A DNA stretch of 64,000 nt from contig NZ_JAVIFX010000005.1 in assembly GCF_031157255.1 (NCBI RefSeq), positions 280,690 to 344,689 of the forward strand, written 5' to 3'. The notes under the pieces are model-generated. The model worked only from the letters and a program-made list of their open reading frames with translations, was not told the DNA's origin and ran no database searches. Below, one piece after another: positions 1 through 8,743 of this stretch (positions are counted from its first letter, which is position 1; every line of letters begins with the position of its first letter). The translations under genes were made by a program, and so were the position numbers. The DNA is from Bradyrhizobium sp. LHD-71. Lineage in GTDB: Bacteria > Pseudomonadota > Alphaproteobacteria > Rhizobiales > Xanthobacteraceae.

Positions 1-1
1 G

Positions 2-625
2 TCAGCCAATCGCATAGTATCGGCTCTCGGTCGTTTTATTCTTATATTCACATTGGTGATTGTTTCGCCGACCAATCCGCAAAGCTACGACGCCCAGTCG
101 TACCTCTTCTTCTTTCTGTTTGCTTGTGTCGGCCCAAGTCTGTTGTTCGTGGTGCAATTTCTTGTGCCTCCCGTTTCGCAAGATCGGCGGGGACGCTGGA
201 TCTTATCGTCGGTCCGCAAAGAGATCGCTCAAGGGCAATTCCGTGGCCGGCAATATGAGCCGGAGGAGGAGATGTTTCGCGACGCCGGCAGGATAGGTCA
301 GATCCTGTCTGCTGGCGCGAACGCCTCCAGCAACCCGGAAGCCATCGACGAGGTTCTTTCTCATTTCGATCAATCGTCGATTATCCGGTTGTGTGACCAC
401 AAGCTGAAGATGCTGACTGGCGGCGCGCTGACGGGATTGGTCGACGAGATCCGCGCGGCGTTCAGCAAACGTGACCCGGGGGCAATTCGCGCCGCGGCGG
501 ACGTCTTAAGCAAGGCGTCAACTTCGGATCAGATTTTGGCTGATCTTCGTGCCGCGCTCCTGGTCGCGAGCTTCCACATCGAGACGGCGCGCGGACGACA
601 CGCTGAACTTGGCGAGGCCGCATGA
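2..625 (+). CDS. FUSC family aromatic-acid efflux protein, C-terminal part (5'-truncated by window edge)
   Basis: The frame is open to the left edge, so this is the last ~207 residues of a larger protein (FUSC/AaeB proteins usually have 650-700). What remains is a hydrophobic helix pair (about residues 10-55, rich in F, L and V) followed by a soluble alpha-helical tail ending GRHAELGEAA. The family forms the inner-membrane pump of p-hydroxybenzoate/fusaric-acid type efflux. The next two genes are the classic partners, a DUF1656 (AaeX-like) protein and a HlyD-type adaptor. The stop overlaps the DUF1656 start by 4 nt (ATGA), so translation is coupled. The assignment depends mainly on this context, because the diagnostic N-terminal half is outside the window. 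Confidence 0.75.
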   Translation, partial: SANRIVSALGRFILIFTLVIVSPTNPQSYDAQSYLFFFLFACVGPSLLFVVQFLVPPVSQDRRGRWILSSVRKEIAQGQFRGRQYEPEEEMFRDAGRIGQILSAGANASSNPEAIDEVLSHFDQSSIIRLCDHKLKMLTGGALTGLVDEIRAAFSKRDPGAIRAAADVLSKASTSDQILADLRAALLVASFHIETARGRHAELGEAA

Positions 626-825
626 CGCGTAGCTTTCACGAGTTCGTCATCGGCGGCGTCTTGGTCGAGCCGTTCATAGCGTACGTGGTCACGGCTCTCG
701 TCGTCGTACTCCTAATCAGGCCGCTTATGCGTTTTGCGGGAGTTCTAAAGATCTTCAGCAACGCTGCGATCGCCGAGCTCAGCCTCTACGTCACAATTTT
801 GGGCCTGACGGTCTTGTTCTTCTGA
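622..825 (+). CDS. DUF1656 (AaeX-like) small membrane protein
   Basis: A 67-residue protein with two hydrophobic helices (about 18-36 and 48-66) and the family pattern of a charged N-terminus (MTRSFHEFVIGGV) and an internal RPLMRF. DUF1656/AaeX proteins are always encoded between the FUSC pump and the HlyD adaptor of aromatic carboxylic acid efflux systems; their precise role is unknown. The start overlaps the upstream stop (ATGA) and the adaptor begins 11 nt downstream, so this is the middle gene of a tight operon. Confidence 0.85.
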   Translation: MTRSFHEFVIGGVLVEPFIAYVVTALVVVLLIRPLMRFAGVLKIFSNAAIAELSLYVTILGLTVLFF

Positions 826-836
826 GGGAATGATGA

Positions 837-1991
837 ATGCACGGTGCGAGTCAAGATAAGGCTGTCGATCGAGAAGAAGTGGGGTCGAAATCCTTGTCGG
901 ATTCGACCGACGATGACACGTCGGTCGAACTCCGTCCGATTGTGCGTGCGAAATCCGAGCCGCCTCTTGTACCGCCCGCTAACCCGCCAGCCGCCCAAGG
1001 AAGCGGCATCGCGCGGGTTCTATTGTCGATGTCGCGCAGACTGGCGACATTGGCGATCTTGCTCGTTGCGGTGCTCATCTCACTCGTGGTGTGGGACCAG
1101 TATGTCGTTGCGCCCTGGACCCGCAACGGACGCGTGCGTGTCCAGGTTGCGAGTGTAGCGCCTCGAGTATCCGGCCAGATTACGCAGCTGCGAGTCTCCG
1201 ACAATCAGTTCGTCCACAAGGGAGACGTTCTCTATCAGATTGAGCCCTTTGATTTCGACGTCGCGTTGCGACTGAACAAGGCGCTGTTAGAGCAAAGAGA
1301 AGCCGACAGTCACGTCAAGGAGCTGCAGTCCGAACGGCGGAACCAGCTGTCGGAACTGTCCACCTCGCGAGAACAGCAGCAGATATTCGAAGGCAGTGCG
1401 CGACAGGCCAAGTCCGCCGTCGACGCAGCACGCGAACAGGTTGCGCAAGCGGAAATTAATCGGAAGCGAACGGAGATTCGTAGCCCGGTGAACGGCTACG
1501 TCACGAATCTGCTGCTTCGCGTCGGCGACTATGCGCACGAGGGGGTCAGCAATATGACGATCGTCGATACCGATAGCTTCTGGGTGGATGGCTATTTCGA
1601 GGAGACGAAACTGGCGCAGGTGTGCATCGGAGATCGCGCCGAGGTCCAGTTGCTGGGGTATTCGATTCCGCTCGTCGGCCATGTGACGACGATCACCCGG
1701 GGCATTAGCGTGTCGAACGCTGCGCCTGGCCCTCAGGGCCTCCCCAATGTGGACCCCATCTACACCTGGGTACGGCTGGCGCAACGTGTCCCGGTCAGAA
1801 TCGCCATCGATAGAGTGCCGTCCGGCGTGCCGCTCGTCTCCGGCATGACGGGAACCGTAACGTTGCGCGACGAGTCGCAAGCGACTGAGCGTACATGGTT
1901 TTATCGCGCCATGGCCGCGCTCGGGACGAGCCTCTCCCACTTGATCAGTGGGGTATCGCCGCGGCCCGGCTGCATCGCGTCGAAAACATGA
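837..1991 (+). CDS. HlyD family periplasmic adaptor of aromatic-acid efflux (AaeA/EmrA-like)
   Basis: A 384-residue membrane-fusion protein. A cytoplasmic N-terminus of ~60 residues precedes one transmembrane helix (LATLAILLVAVLISLVVW, about 72-89). Then come the biotinyl-lipoyl half motif (VRVQVASVAPRVSGQI, DNQFVHKGDVLYQIEPFDF), a coiled-coil hairpin rich in E, Q and R (about 148-205), and the second lipoyl half (IRSPVNGYVTNLLLRVGDYA). The C-terminal barrel carries the LVSGMTGTVTL element. It should link the FUSC pump to an outer-membrane channel, which is not encoded here. The start is supported by GAGGG just upstream. Confidence 0.88.
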   Translation: MHGASQDKAVDREEVGSKSLSDSTDDDTSVELRPIVRAKSEPPLVPPANPPAAQGSGIARVLLSMSRRLATLAILLVAVLISLVVWDQYVVAPWTRNGRVRVQVASVAPRVSGQITQLRVSDNQFVHKGDVLYQIEPFDFDVALRLNKALLEQREADSHVKELQSERRNQLSELSTSREQQQIFEGSARQAKSAVDAAREQVAQAEINRKRTEIRSPVNGYVTNLLLRVGDYAHEGVSNMTIVDTDSFWVDGYFEETKLAQVCIGDRAEVQLLGYSIPLVGHVTTITRGISVSNAAPGPQGLPNVDPIYTWVRLAQRVPVRIAIDRVPSGVPLVSGMTGTVTLRDESQATERTWFYRAMAALGTSLSHLISGVSPRPGCIASKT

Positions 1992-2015
1992 GCGAAAGGC
2001 ATTCGCAAGGTTCGC

Positions 2016-2657
2016 ATGAACATTCTCCATATTGATTGTAGCCCGCGTCCGGAATCGCATAGCCGTCAGCTTTCGGCCGCCATCGTCGCAAGGCTCATTG
2101 GGGTCACGTCCGGCGCGACTATCATTCGGCGTGATTTTGCCGCCGCTCCGCTGCCGCACGCGTCACTCGACTACGCGACCGCATTGTCGTCGCCAGCGAC
2201 GTTGGCTGCGCCGCCGAAGGGCGCGCTTGATCGTTCCGAAGTGCTTATTCGGGAAGTCGAGGCCGCCGATGTGATCGTCATCGGAACGCCCATGCACAAC
2301 CTCACCGTTCCATCGGTCCTCAAGGCGTGGATCGATCAGATCCTGCGCGCCGGTCGCACCTTTATGTCGACGCCGGCCGGGAAGGTCGGAATGCTCGGGG
2401 ATCGGCCGGTATTCGTCGGCATCGCTTCCGGTGGCGTCTTTTCGGGCGAGAAAGCCAATCAACCCGATTTTCTTACGCCATATCTGTCGGTGGTTCTGGG
2501 CTCCATTGGGCTGACAACCCTACAATTCGCTCTCTTGCAGGCCACCGCGTTCCTCGAGGGGGACCACGCGAGGTTAGCGAGGGAGAAAGCGCTCGCGGCG
2601 ATCGACCTGACGGTTGTGGCGGAGGTTCCACGTCGGGCGACCGCGGAGGGAGCGTAA
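2016..2657 (+). CDS. azoR: FMN-dependent NADH-azoreductase / quinone reductase family
   Basis: A 213-residue flavodoxin-fold reductase of normal AzoR length. The N-terminal phosphate/FMN-binding strand-loop is MNILHIDCSPRPESHSRQ; the flavin-contact motif GTPMHNLTVPSVLKAWIDQ lies near 92-110, and the second FMN loop (FVGIASGGVFSG) is present. The family reduces quinones and azo bonds with NAD(P)H using two-electron chemistry. It starts 24 nt after the efflux adaptor and ends 3 nt before the next gene, so it is likely co-transcribed with both. That context suggests detoxification of aromatic or quinone compounds the pump exports. The ribosome site is weak (AAGG). Confidence 0.85.
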   Translation: MNILHIDCSPRPESHSRQLSAAIVARLIGVTSGATIIRRDFAAAPLPHASLDYATALSSPATLAAPPKGALDRSEVLIREVEAADVIVIGTPMHNLTVPSVLKAWIDQILRAGRTFMSTPAGKVGMLGDRPVFVGIASGGVFSGEKANQPDFLTPYLSVVLGSIGLTTLQFALLQATAFLEGDHARLAREKALAAIDLTVVAEVPRRATAEGA

Positions 2658-2660
2658 ACC

Positions 2661-3416
2661 ATGAAGATCGTCGTGATCGGTGGCACTGGCCTGATCGGCT
2701 TGAAGACCGTTGCCATCTTACGTGAGAGCGGCCACGAGGTCGTCGCAGCGTCGCGAAAGGGTGGCGTCAACACCGTCACCGGAGACGGGCTCAAAGAAGC
2801 AATGGCTGGCGCTGAGGTCGTGATCGACCTCTCGAATGTGCGTTCAGCAGACCGCGAGGCGGTGTTGGACTTCTTCGAAAGCTCTGGCCGCAACCTAATC
2901 GCGGCGGAGGCGGCGGCGGGTATCCGCCACCATGTCACGCTGTCCATTGTCGGCGTCGACAGGGTTCCCGGCCAACTCTATTACCGCGCCAAAGTCGCGC
3001 AAGAGAAGCTGATCCAGGCGTCCAGGATCCCATTTACGATCGTTCGCTCGACACAGTTTCTCGAATTCCTCAGGGCCATCGCCGATGCGAGTACGGATGC
3101 AGGCGTCGTCAGGCTTGCGCCGGGGCTGCTTCAACCTATTGCGGCCGATGACGTCGCCAGTATCGTCGCTGAAACTGCCGTCGCTCATCCGGAAAACGGG
3201 ATCGTCGAGATCGCGGGACCGGAATGCGCGCCGTTCAACGAAATCGTTGCTCGCTATTTGAAGGCGGTCGGCGACCTGCGCAAGGTCGTGACAGATCCCG
3301 AAGCTCGATATTTCGGCGGTCGGCTCGAAGAAACGTCGCTCGTACCGTTGGGTGAAGCGCGTATCGGCCGTCTCAATCTCGAGGAGTGGTTGCGCCGCTC
3401 CCGGAAAAGAAGCTGA
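2661..3416 (+). CDS. NAD(P)-binding NmrA-like / atypical SDR oxidoreductase
   Basis: A 251-residue Rossmann protein beginning MKIVVIGGTGLIGLKTV, the GxxGxxG dinucleotide motif of atypical SDR/NmrA-like proteins. The substrate half contains YYRAKVAQEKLIQASRIPFTIVRSTQFLEF, in which the Y and K resemble the SDR active-site pair. It starts 3 nt after azoR, so the two are translationally close and probably functionally linked. Substrate is unknown; related proteins act as quinone reductases or as NADP-sensing regulators. The C-terminus (LEEWLRRSRKRS) is basic and normal for the group. Confidence 0.8.
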   Translation: MKIVVIGGTGLIGLKTVAILRESGHEVVAASRKGGVNTVTGDGLKEAMAGAEVVIDLSNVRSADREAVLDFFESSGRNLIAAEAAAGIRHHVTLSIVGVDRVPGQLYYRAKVAQEKLIQASRIPFTIVRSTQFLEFLRAIADASTDAGVVRLAPGLLQPIAADDVASIVAETAVAHPENGIVEIAGPECAPFNEIVARYLKAVGDLRKVVTDPEARYFGGRLEETSLVPLGEARIGRLNLEEWLRRSRKRS

Positions 3417-3506
3417 TCCGGCCGTCGCAGGTCATCGACCAGGCCTCCGCATCAGCCCGCCCAGAGCCTCCCACAAAACCAGCCTAAGTGTGAAAGGAGA
3501 AAGCCT

Positions 3507-3926
3507 ATGAAAATAAAAACCGTCGCCGCCGCCGCAAGCGTTGCGTTCGCCCTTTTGATTACGGGTCCCACCACCGCCCAGGAGAAAAAGATGGAAACCG
3601 TCGCAAAGAACTTCGAGGGGGCCATTCCCAATATCCCCGGCAAATCGCTGATTGCCGTGGAAGTCAATTACCCGGCGGGTGCAGCCTCTCCGTCCCACAC
3701 CCACGCGAAATCGGCTTTCATCTACGCGTATGTGATCTCGGGTGCGATCGAGTCGAAGGTGAATGATGGTAAGACGCGCATTTATCGGGCAGGCGAGAGC
3801 TGGTCAGAACCGCCGGGTGCGACCCATTCGATCAGCCGCAATGCGAGCAAGACCGAGCCGGCGAAGCTGCTCGCCGTCTTCGTGCTCGACACCAATGACA
3901 ACCCCCTGACCACGCCCCTCAAATAA
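3507..3926 (+). CDS. secreted single-domain cupin protein
   Basis: A 139-residue protein with an N-terminal Sec signal (MKIKTVAAAASVAFALLITGPTTAQ, cleavage expected after TTAQ or nearby) and one cupin barrel. Metal-binding cupin motif 1 is visible as PSHTHAKSAFIYAYVISGAIES (two His plus Glu); motif 2 is EPPGATHSISRNAS. The ribosome site AAAGGAG lies 8 nt upstream. A paralogue with the same layout sits at 47558-48049. Substrate unknown. It lies 90 nt downstream of the NmrA-like gene and may be the last member of that operon or have its own promoter. Confidence 0.82.
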   Translation: MKIKTVAAAASVAFALLITGPTTAQEKKMETVAKNFEGAIPNIPGKSLIAVEVNYPAGAASPSHTHAKSAFIYAYVISGAIESKVNDGKTRIYRAGESWSEPPGATHSISRNASKTEPAKLLAVFVLDTNDNPLTTPLK

Positions 3927-4124
3927 CCCTCAAGGGAACGGCGGCGTGGTCGAACAGCTCGTCCATCGAGGATCCTCATTGCCGGTCGCCGCGCTAGGCA
4001 ATGACGTCGGCAGGGTTGCAACGAGCGGCAGGCATTCCGCGCCAAAGTAGTTATCGTGCTCAACTGTTAGAGACGAGCTCCTGACCGACGGAACGTGGCG
4101 CGCCGCGTTAAGTGCATAAACGGA
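3927..4124. other. intergenic stretch without a gene
   Basis: Between the cupin stop and the hairpin I see no supported gene. Short open frames here lack a ribosome site and have no recognisable protein pattern. Confidence 0.5.
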
Positions 4125-4148
4125 ACCCGGAATCGCGAGATTCCGGGT
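4125..4148. terminator. perfect hairpin between convergent genes
   Basis: A perfect 10-bp inverted repeat (ACCCGGAATC / GATTCCGGGT) with a GCGA loop lies between the cupin gene (ends 3926, +) and the binding-protein gene (ends 4182, -), about 34 nt beyond the latter's stop. On the minus strand it is followed by a short T-containing stretch (TTCCGTTTATG). It is probably the terminator of the minus-strand gene; the U tract is weak. Confidence 0.6.
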
Positions 4149-4181
4149 AAACGCTGCCCATTATGCGGAGTGACGGGCACG

Positions 4182-5372
4182 TCACTTCGTCAGCCGGCAA
4201 CCGCTTTCCTTGGCGGTGTAGAACGCCTGGTCGCCAGGCACCACCGCGAGCCGCTTGTAGTAGTCCCAGGGCTTCTTCGACTCCGAGGGCTTCTTGACCT
4301 CGAACAGGTACATGTCGTGCACCATGAGGCCGTTGGGCAGTACCTTGCCCTTGGCAAAAGCGTCGTCGACCGGCAGCTCTTTCAACTTCCGGGCGACCGC
4401 GTCGGCGTCTTTGGTGCCAGCGGCCTTCACCGCCTTCAGGTAGCTCAACGTCGCCGAATAGGTGCCGGCCTGGTTCGTGTTCGGCATCCGTCCGGTACGC
4501 TTGAAGAACCGTTCGGAGAAAGCGCGACTCCGGTTGTCTTGATCCCAGTAGAATCCCTCTGTCACCACCAGACCTTGCGCCGCGTCGAGACCGAGGCTGT
4601 GAACTTCGGAGACGGTCATCAGCAGGCCGGCAAGCTTCTGGCCCTGTCGGAAGATGCCGAACTCCGCCGCCTGTTTGATCGAGTTCGTGGTGTCCTGGCC
4701 GGCATTTGCGAGACCGATGATTTTTGCGTTCGAGCTCTGCGCCTGGAGTAGAAAGGACGAGAAGTCCGACGAGTTCAGCGGCGCGCGAACCGAGCCGACC
4801 ACCTTGCCGCCCGAACGGCTGACGATTTCGCTGGTGTCCTTTTCCAGCGCGTGGCCGAATGCGTAGTCGGCGGTCAGAAAGAACCAGGTGTCGCCGCCCG
4901 CCTTCACTAGCGCGCTGCCGGTACTGACCGCGATCGCGTGGTTGTCGTAGGCCCAGTGGAAGCCGTAAGGAGTGCAGGCGTCGCCGGTGAGGCGCGTGGT
5001 CCCGGAGCCGACGACGATATCGATCTTCCTCTTTTCATCAGAAAGTTCCTGCACCGCCAGAGCGACCGTCGACGTCGTCAGGTCGGTGATCATGTCGACG
5101 CCGTCGGCGTCATACCAGCGCCGCGCGATGGCGACGGCGAGATCGGGCCTGTTCTGGTGATCGGCGGTGATCAGCTCGACCTTACGACCGAGCACCTCGC
5201 CGCCGAAATCTTCAATGGCCATCCGGGCGGCTTCGACCGAATACCTGCCGCCGTAGTCGGCATAGACGCCGGACTGGTCATTCAGAACACCTATCTTGAC
5301 ACCTTGCGCCGACGCCGGCGCAGCGACCAGTAGGCAGCATGAAGCCGCCGCGACGAAAATTCCCAGTTTCAT
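4182..5372 (-). CDS. periplasmic ABC-type substrate-binding protein (branched-chain amino acid / aromatic type)
   Basis: A 396-residue type I periplasmic binding protein. The Sec signal MKLGIFVAAASCCLLVAAPASAQ is followed by VKIGVLNDQSGVYADYGG, the typical LivK-like ligand-binding opening. I chose the ATG at 5372 because GGGGAG lies 7 nt upstream; seven more codons exist in frame without a good ribosome site. No permease or ATPase genes adjoin it, so it is an orphan component, common in Bradyrhizobium. Ligand cannot be told from sequence; homologues bind branched-chain amino acids, amides or aromatic acids. The neighbouring efflux and oxidoreductase genes favour aromatics only weakly. Confidence 0.85.
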   Translation of the reverse strand: MKLGIFVAAASCCLLVAAPASAQGVKIGVLNDQSGVYADYGGRYSVEAARMAIEDFGGEVLGRKVELITADHQNRPDLAVAIARRWYDADGVDMITDLTTSTVALAVQELSDEKRKIDIVVGSGTTRLTGDACTPYGFHWAYDNHAIAVSTGSALVKAGGDTWFFLTADYAFGHALEKDTSEIVSRSGGKVVGSVRAPLNSSDFSSFLLQAQSSNAKIIGLANAGQDTTNSIKQAAEFGIFRQGQKLAGLLMTVSEVHSLGLDAAQGLVVTEGFYWDQDNRSRAFSERFFKRTGRMPNTNQAGTYSATLSYLKAVKAAGTKDADAVARKLKELPVDDAFAKGKVLPNGLMVHDMYLFEVKKPSESKKPWDYYKRLAVVPGDQAFYTAKESGCRLTK

Positions 5373-5427
5373 TTTATAACTCCCCACAGCCAATAGTATC
5401 GCCTCTCCAGCCGTACAGTCTCGGACC

Positions 5428-5500
5428 CGTCATCCTCAGGTGCTGAGGGGACCGAGGCTCGAAGGGCGCGCGGTGGGGGCGGGGCCGCGCACCCTTCGAG
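5428..5500. repeat. Bradyrhizobium-type palindromic intergenic repeat
   Basis: Begins CATCCTCAGGTGCTGAGG and contains a long inverted repeat with 15 of 16 bases paired: arm 5458-5473 (CTCGAAGGG then CGCGCGG) and arm 5485-5500 (ending CCCTTCGAG), around an 11-base G-rich loop. Wording such as CATCCTGAGG...CTCGAAGG is a frequent intergenic repeat in Bradyrhizobium and relatives. It lies between the RND pump stop (5573) and the binding-protein start, where it could also act as a terminator for the RND operon. Confidence 0.65.
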
Positions 5501-5572
5501 ATGGGCGGTCCGCGCTCGTACGAGTGAGAGAGATCGCGTTCCCGCTTCATCGTGCATCGGCGTCACCGCTGC

Positions 5573-8500
5573 TCATTCTGCTGCGGCTGCCATTGTTTGG
5601 GTCAGCTTGCTCTCGTTCTTTCCTTCCGCGAGGTTGCGTACCACCACGTAGAAGATCGGCGTGAAGATCAGGCCGAACAGCGTGACGCCGAGCATGCCGA
5701 AGAACACTGCGACACCGACCGCCTGTCGCATCTCCGAGCCGGAACCGGTCGACACAACCAACGGCAATACGCCGAGAATGAAGGCGAATGAGGTCATCAG
5801 GATCGGCCGTAGGCGGAGCCGGCAGGCTTCGATGACGGCCTCCAGCCGCGACCTGCCTTGAAGCTCGATGTCGCGCGCGAACTCGACAATCAGGATCGCG
5901 TTCTTGGCCGCCAGTCCCACCAGCACAACAAAGCCGATCTGTGTCAGGATGTTGATGTCCTGGCCCATGATGCGCACGCCAATGGTGCCCGCGAAGAGGC
6001 ACATCGGTACGATCAGGAGGACCGCGAATGGCAGAGTCCAGCTGCCATATTGCGCCGCCAACACCAGATAGACGAACAGCACGCAGATTGGGAACACATA
6101 GAGGCCGGCATTACCCCCGGTCACCTGTAGATAGGACAGATCGGTCCATTCGAAGGAAAAGCCGCCTGGCAACGTTTCTTGCGCCAGTTGCTTGATAGTG
6201 TTGAGAGCTGTCGTTGAGCTCACGCCCGCCGGTTCACCCTGTATCTCGGACGCCGGGTAGAGATTGTAGCGCGCGACGCGGTCCGGTCCGGAGATGTTCT
6301 TGAAGTCCACGACGCTTCCGAGCATCACCATGTCGCCGGCGGCGTTACGGGTACGCAGCCGAGCGAGATCGGAGGTCTCTTTGCGGAATAGTTGGTCGGC
6401 CTGCGCCGTGACGCGATAGGTGCGTCCGAACAGGTTGAAGTCGTTGACATAGGTCGAGCCGAAATAGGTCTGGATCGTGTCGTTGATGTTGGTGATCGGC
6501 ACCCCCAGCTTTTGTGCTTTGACGCGATCGATATCGACGAACAACTGCGGTGTGTTCGCGGAGAACGGTGAGAACACTGAAGTCAGGTTGGGTGACTTGC
6601 GCGCTGCCGCCACCAGTTCATCCGTCGCAGCCGCCAGCAGCTCAGGTCCGCGACCTTGCCGATCCTGCACGCGGACTGCGAAACCGCCGCCTGTTCCGAC
6701 ACCCGGCACCGCGGGTGGCGGAATGACGATCACGAAAGCGCCCTGGACGACCGACAGTCGCTTGCGCAGTTCGGCCGTGATGGCGCTCGCCGACAATCCC
6801 TTTTTCATCCGCTCCTCCGGCTCGTCGAACACCGGAAAAAGCGCGGCGGCATTGCCCGCCTGCGTGAACGTCGCGCCGGAGAAGCCGGCGAAGGCCCCGA
6901 CACGGACGACACCTGGCGTATCCAGCGCAATCCGCTCGATTTCGCGGACTACCGCGGTAGTTCGCGCCAGCGACGCAGCGCCTGGCAATTGCGCCGAGAT
7001 GATGAGGTAGCCGCGATCCTGTTCCGGAATGAAGCCCTGCTGGGTGCTCACGAGCAGCCAACCGGCGCTGCCGATCAGCGCGAGATAGATCACGAGCATC
7101 GCCACCGTATGTCGGATCACGAAATTGGCCGATGTCGCGTAACCGTGCGCGAGGCGATCGAAGGCGCGGTTGAACAGCGCGGTGAACCTGTCCCAGCCGC
7201 GCGCGATGATATTCCAGCGCGCCGGCGGACGTTGTTCCTCGTGCGGAGTAAGGATCAGCGAGGCCAATGCCGGCGACAGCGTCAGCGAGCAGAAGCACGA
7301 GATCGCGGTCGCGACCGCTATGGTGACGGCGAATTGCCGGAAAAACTCTCCGGAAATGCCACCCAGGAAGGCCGTCGGCACGAACACCGCGCAGAGCACC
7401 AGCGCGATCGAGACCAGCGCGCCGCCGACCTCCTCCATAGTCTTGAGCGCCGCCTCGCGCCGGCTCGTACCGAGCTGGAGATGTCGCTCGACATTCTCGA
7501 CAACCACGATCGCGTCGTCGACCACGATGCCGACCGCGAGAACCAGGCCAAACAGCGTCAGATTGTTAATTGAGAATCCGAGCGCGGCCATCACCGCGAA
7601 GGTGCCGACCAGCGACACCGGGATCGCGATAATCGGGATGATCGCAGGGCGCCAGCCCTGCAAGAACACCAGCACCACAATCACGACGAGCGCCATCGCC
7701 TCGTAGACGCTCTTGATCAGCTCATGGATCGACCGAGCGATGAATTCGGTGGGATTGTAGCCGATATTGTAGTCCAATCCGTTCGGAAAGTTGGTCTTGA
7801 GCCGTTCCATCGTGTCGGAGATATGCTTCGCGGTGGCGAGCGCGTTCGATCCGGGCCGTTGCGTCACGACCATTGCGACGGCCGATTTGCGCAGAATGAA
7901 GCTGCTGGTGTTGTAGGATAGCGCACCGAGCTCGACGCGAGCGACGTCGCGCAGCCGCACGATACGACCATCGGAGCCGGCCTTCACCACGATGTCCTCG
8001 AACTCCCTTATATCTTTGAGGCGGCCGGTGAAGACGAGGTTCGGCTGGAATGCGCGATCGGCAATGGGCGGCTCCGCGATCTGTCCGCCCGCGATCTGCA
8101 GGTTCTGGGCGCGGATCGCTGCAAGCACTTCGCTTGATGTCAGACCAACATTTGCGATCCGGTCGGGATCGAGCCACAACCGCATCGAGTAGTCGCGCGC
8201 GCCAAACATCTCGATGTTGCCGACGCCATCGATTCGCAAAAGCTCATCGCGCACCTGCAGCAACGTATAGTTGGAGATGTAGAGCTGATCGAACGTGTCG
8301 TCGGGCGACAGCATAAACACCGCCATCAGGATGTCGGGCGAGTCTTTGCGGGTCACGACGCCGTTGCGCTGCACCTCCTCGGGCAGACGCGGTTGCGCAA
8401 TCGCAACGCGGTTCTGCACCAGCACCTGGGCCTTGTCGAGATCGGTACCAAGCTTGAAGGTCACGGTGATGGTGAGCTGGCCGTTCGACGTCGCTTGGCT

Positions 8501-8743
8501 GTAGAGATACAGCATGTCCTCGACGCCGTTGATCTCCTGCTCGATCGGGGCGGCGACCGTGTCGGATACGGTCTGCGCCGAGGCGCCCGGATATCTCGTG
8601 GTGACTGTAACGGTCGGCGGCACCACCTGCGGGTATTCCGATATCGGTAGCGTCGTATAAGCGATCGCACCGACAATCACGAGCACGATCGACAGCACCA
8701 TCGCGAGGATGGGCTGGTTGATGGAAAGCCTTCCGAGATTCAT
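5573..8743 (-). CDS. RND multidrug efflux permease (HAE1 family, AcrB/MexB-like)
   Basis: A 1056-residue inner-membrane proton/drug antiporter of full HAE1 length. The N-terminus (NLGRLSINQPILAMVLSIVLVIVGAIAYTTLP) is the first transmembrane helix. The two adjacent proton-relay aspartates are visible in VGIVVDDAIVVVENVER (transmembrane helix 4), and the conserved GGISGEFFRQFAVTIAVATAIS segment follows. Twelve helices and two large periplasmic loops are expected. It overlaps the adaptor gene by 4 nt (ATGA on the minus strand). No outer-membrane channel gene is adjacent, so a TolC/OprM-like partner must come from elsewhere. Confidence 0.93.
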   Translation of the reverse strand: MNLGRLSINQPILAMVLSIVLVIVGAIAYTTLPISEYPQVVPPTVTVTTRYPGASAQTVSDTVAAPIEQEINGVEDMLYLYSQATSNGQLTITVTFKLGTDLDKAQVLVQNRVAIAQPRLPEEVQRNGVVTRKDSPDILMAVFMLSPDDTFDQLYISNYTLLQVRDELLRIDGVGNIEMFGARDYSMRLWLDPDRIANVGLTSSEVLAAIRAQNLQIAGGQIAEPPIADRAFQPNLVFTGRLKDIREFEDIVVKAGSDGRIVRLRDVARVELGALSYNTSSFILRKSAVAMVVTQRPGSNALATAKHISDTMERLKTNFPNGLDYNIGYNPTEFIARSIHELIKSVYEAMALVVIVVLVFLQGWRPAIIPIIAIPVSLVGTFAVMAALGFSINNLTLFGLVLAVGIVVDDAIVVVENVERHLQLGTSRREAALKTMEEVGGALVSIALVLCAVFVPTAFLGGISGEFFRQFAVTIAVATAISCFCSLTLSPALASLILTPHEEQRPPARWNIIARGWDRFTALFNRAFDRLAHGYATSANFVIRHTVAMLVIYLALIGSAGWLLVSTQQGFIPEQDRGYLIISAQLPGAASLARTTAVVREIERIALDTPGVVRVGAFAGFSGATFTQAGNAAALFPVFDEPEERMKKGLSASAITAELRKRLSVVQGAFVIVIPPPAVPGVGTGGGFAVRVQDRQGRGPELLAAATDELVAAARKSPNLTSVFSPFSANTPQLFVDIDRVKAQKLGVPITNINDTIQTYFGSTYVNDFNLFGRTYRVTAQADQLFRKETSDLARLRTRNAAGDMVMLGSVVDFKNISGPDRVARYNLYPASEIQGEPAGVSSTTALNTIKQLAQETLPGGFSFEWTDLSYLQVTGGNAGLYVFPICVLFVYLVLAAQYGSWTLPFAVLLIVPMCLFAGTIGVRIMGQDINILTQIGFVVLVGLAAKNAILIVEFARDIELQGRSRLEAVIEACRLRLRPILMTSFAFILGVLPLVVSTGSGSEMRQAVGVAVFFGMLGVTLFGLIFTPIFYVVVRNLAEGKNESKLTQTMAAAAE

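Noticed and set aside
6656..7573. 305-codon antisense frame inside the RND pump gene
   Set aside because: The RND protein is full length and conserved on the other strand; the antisense product has no coherent domain.
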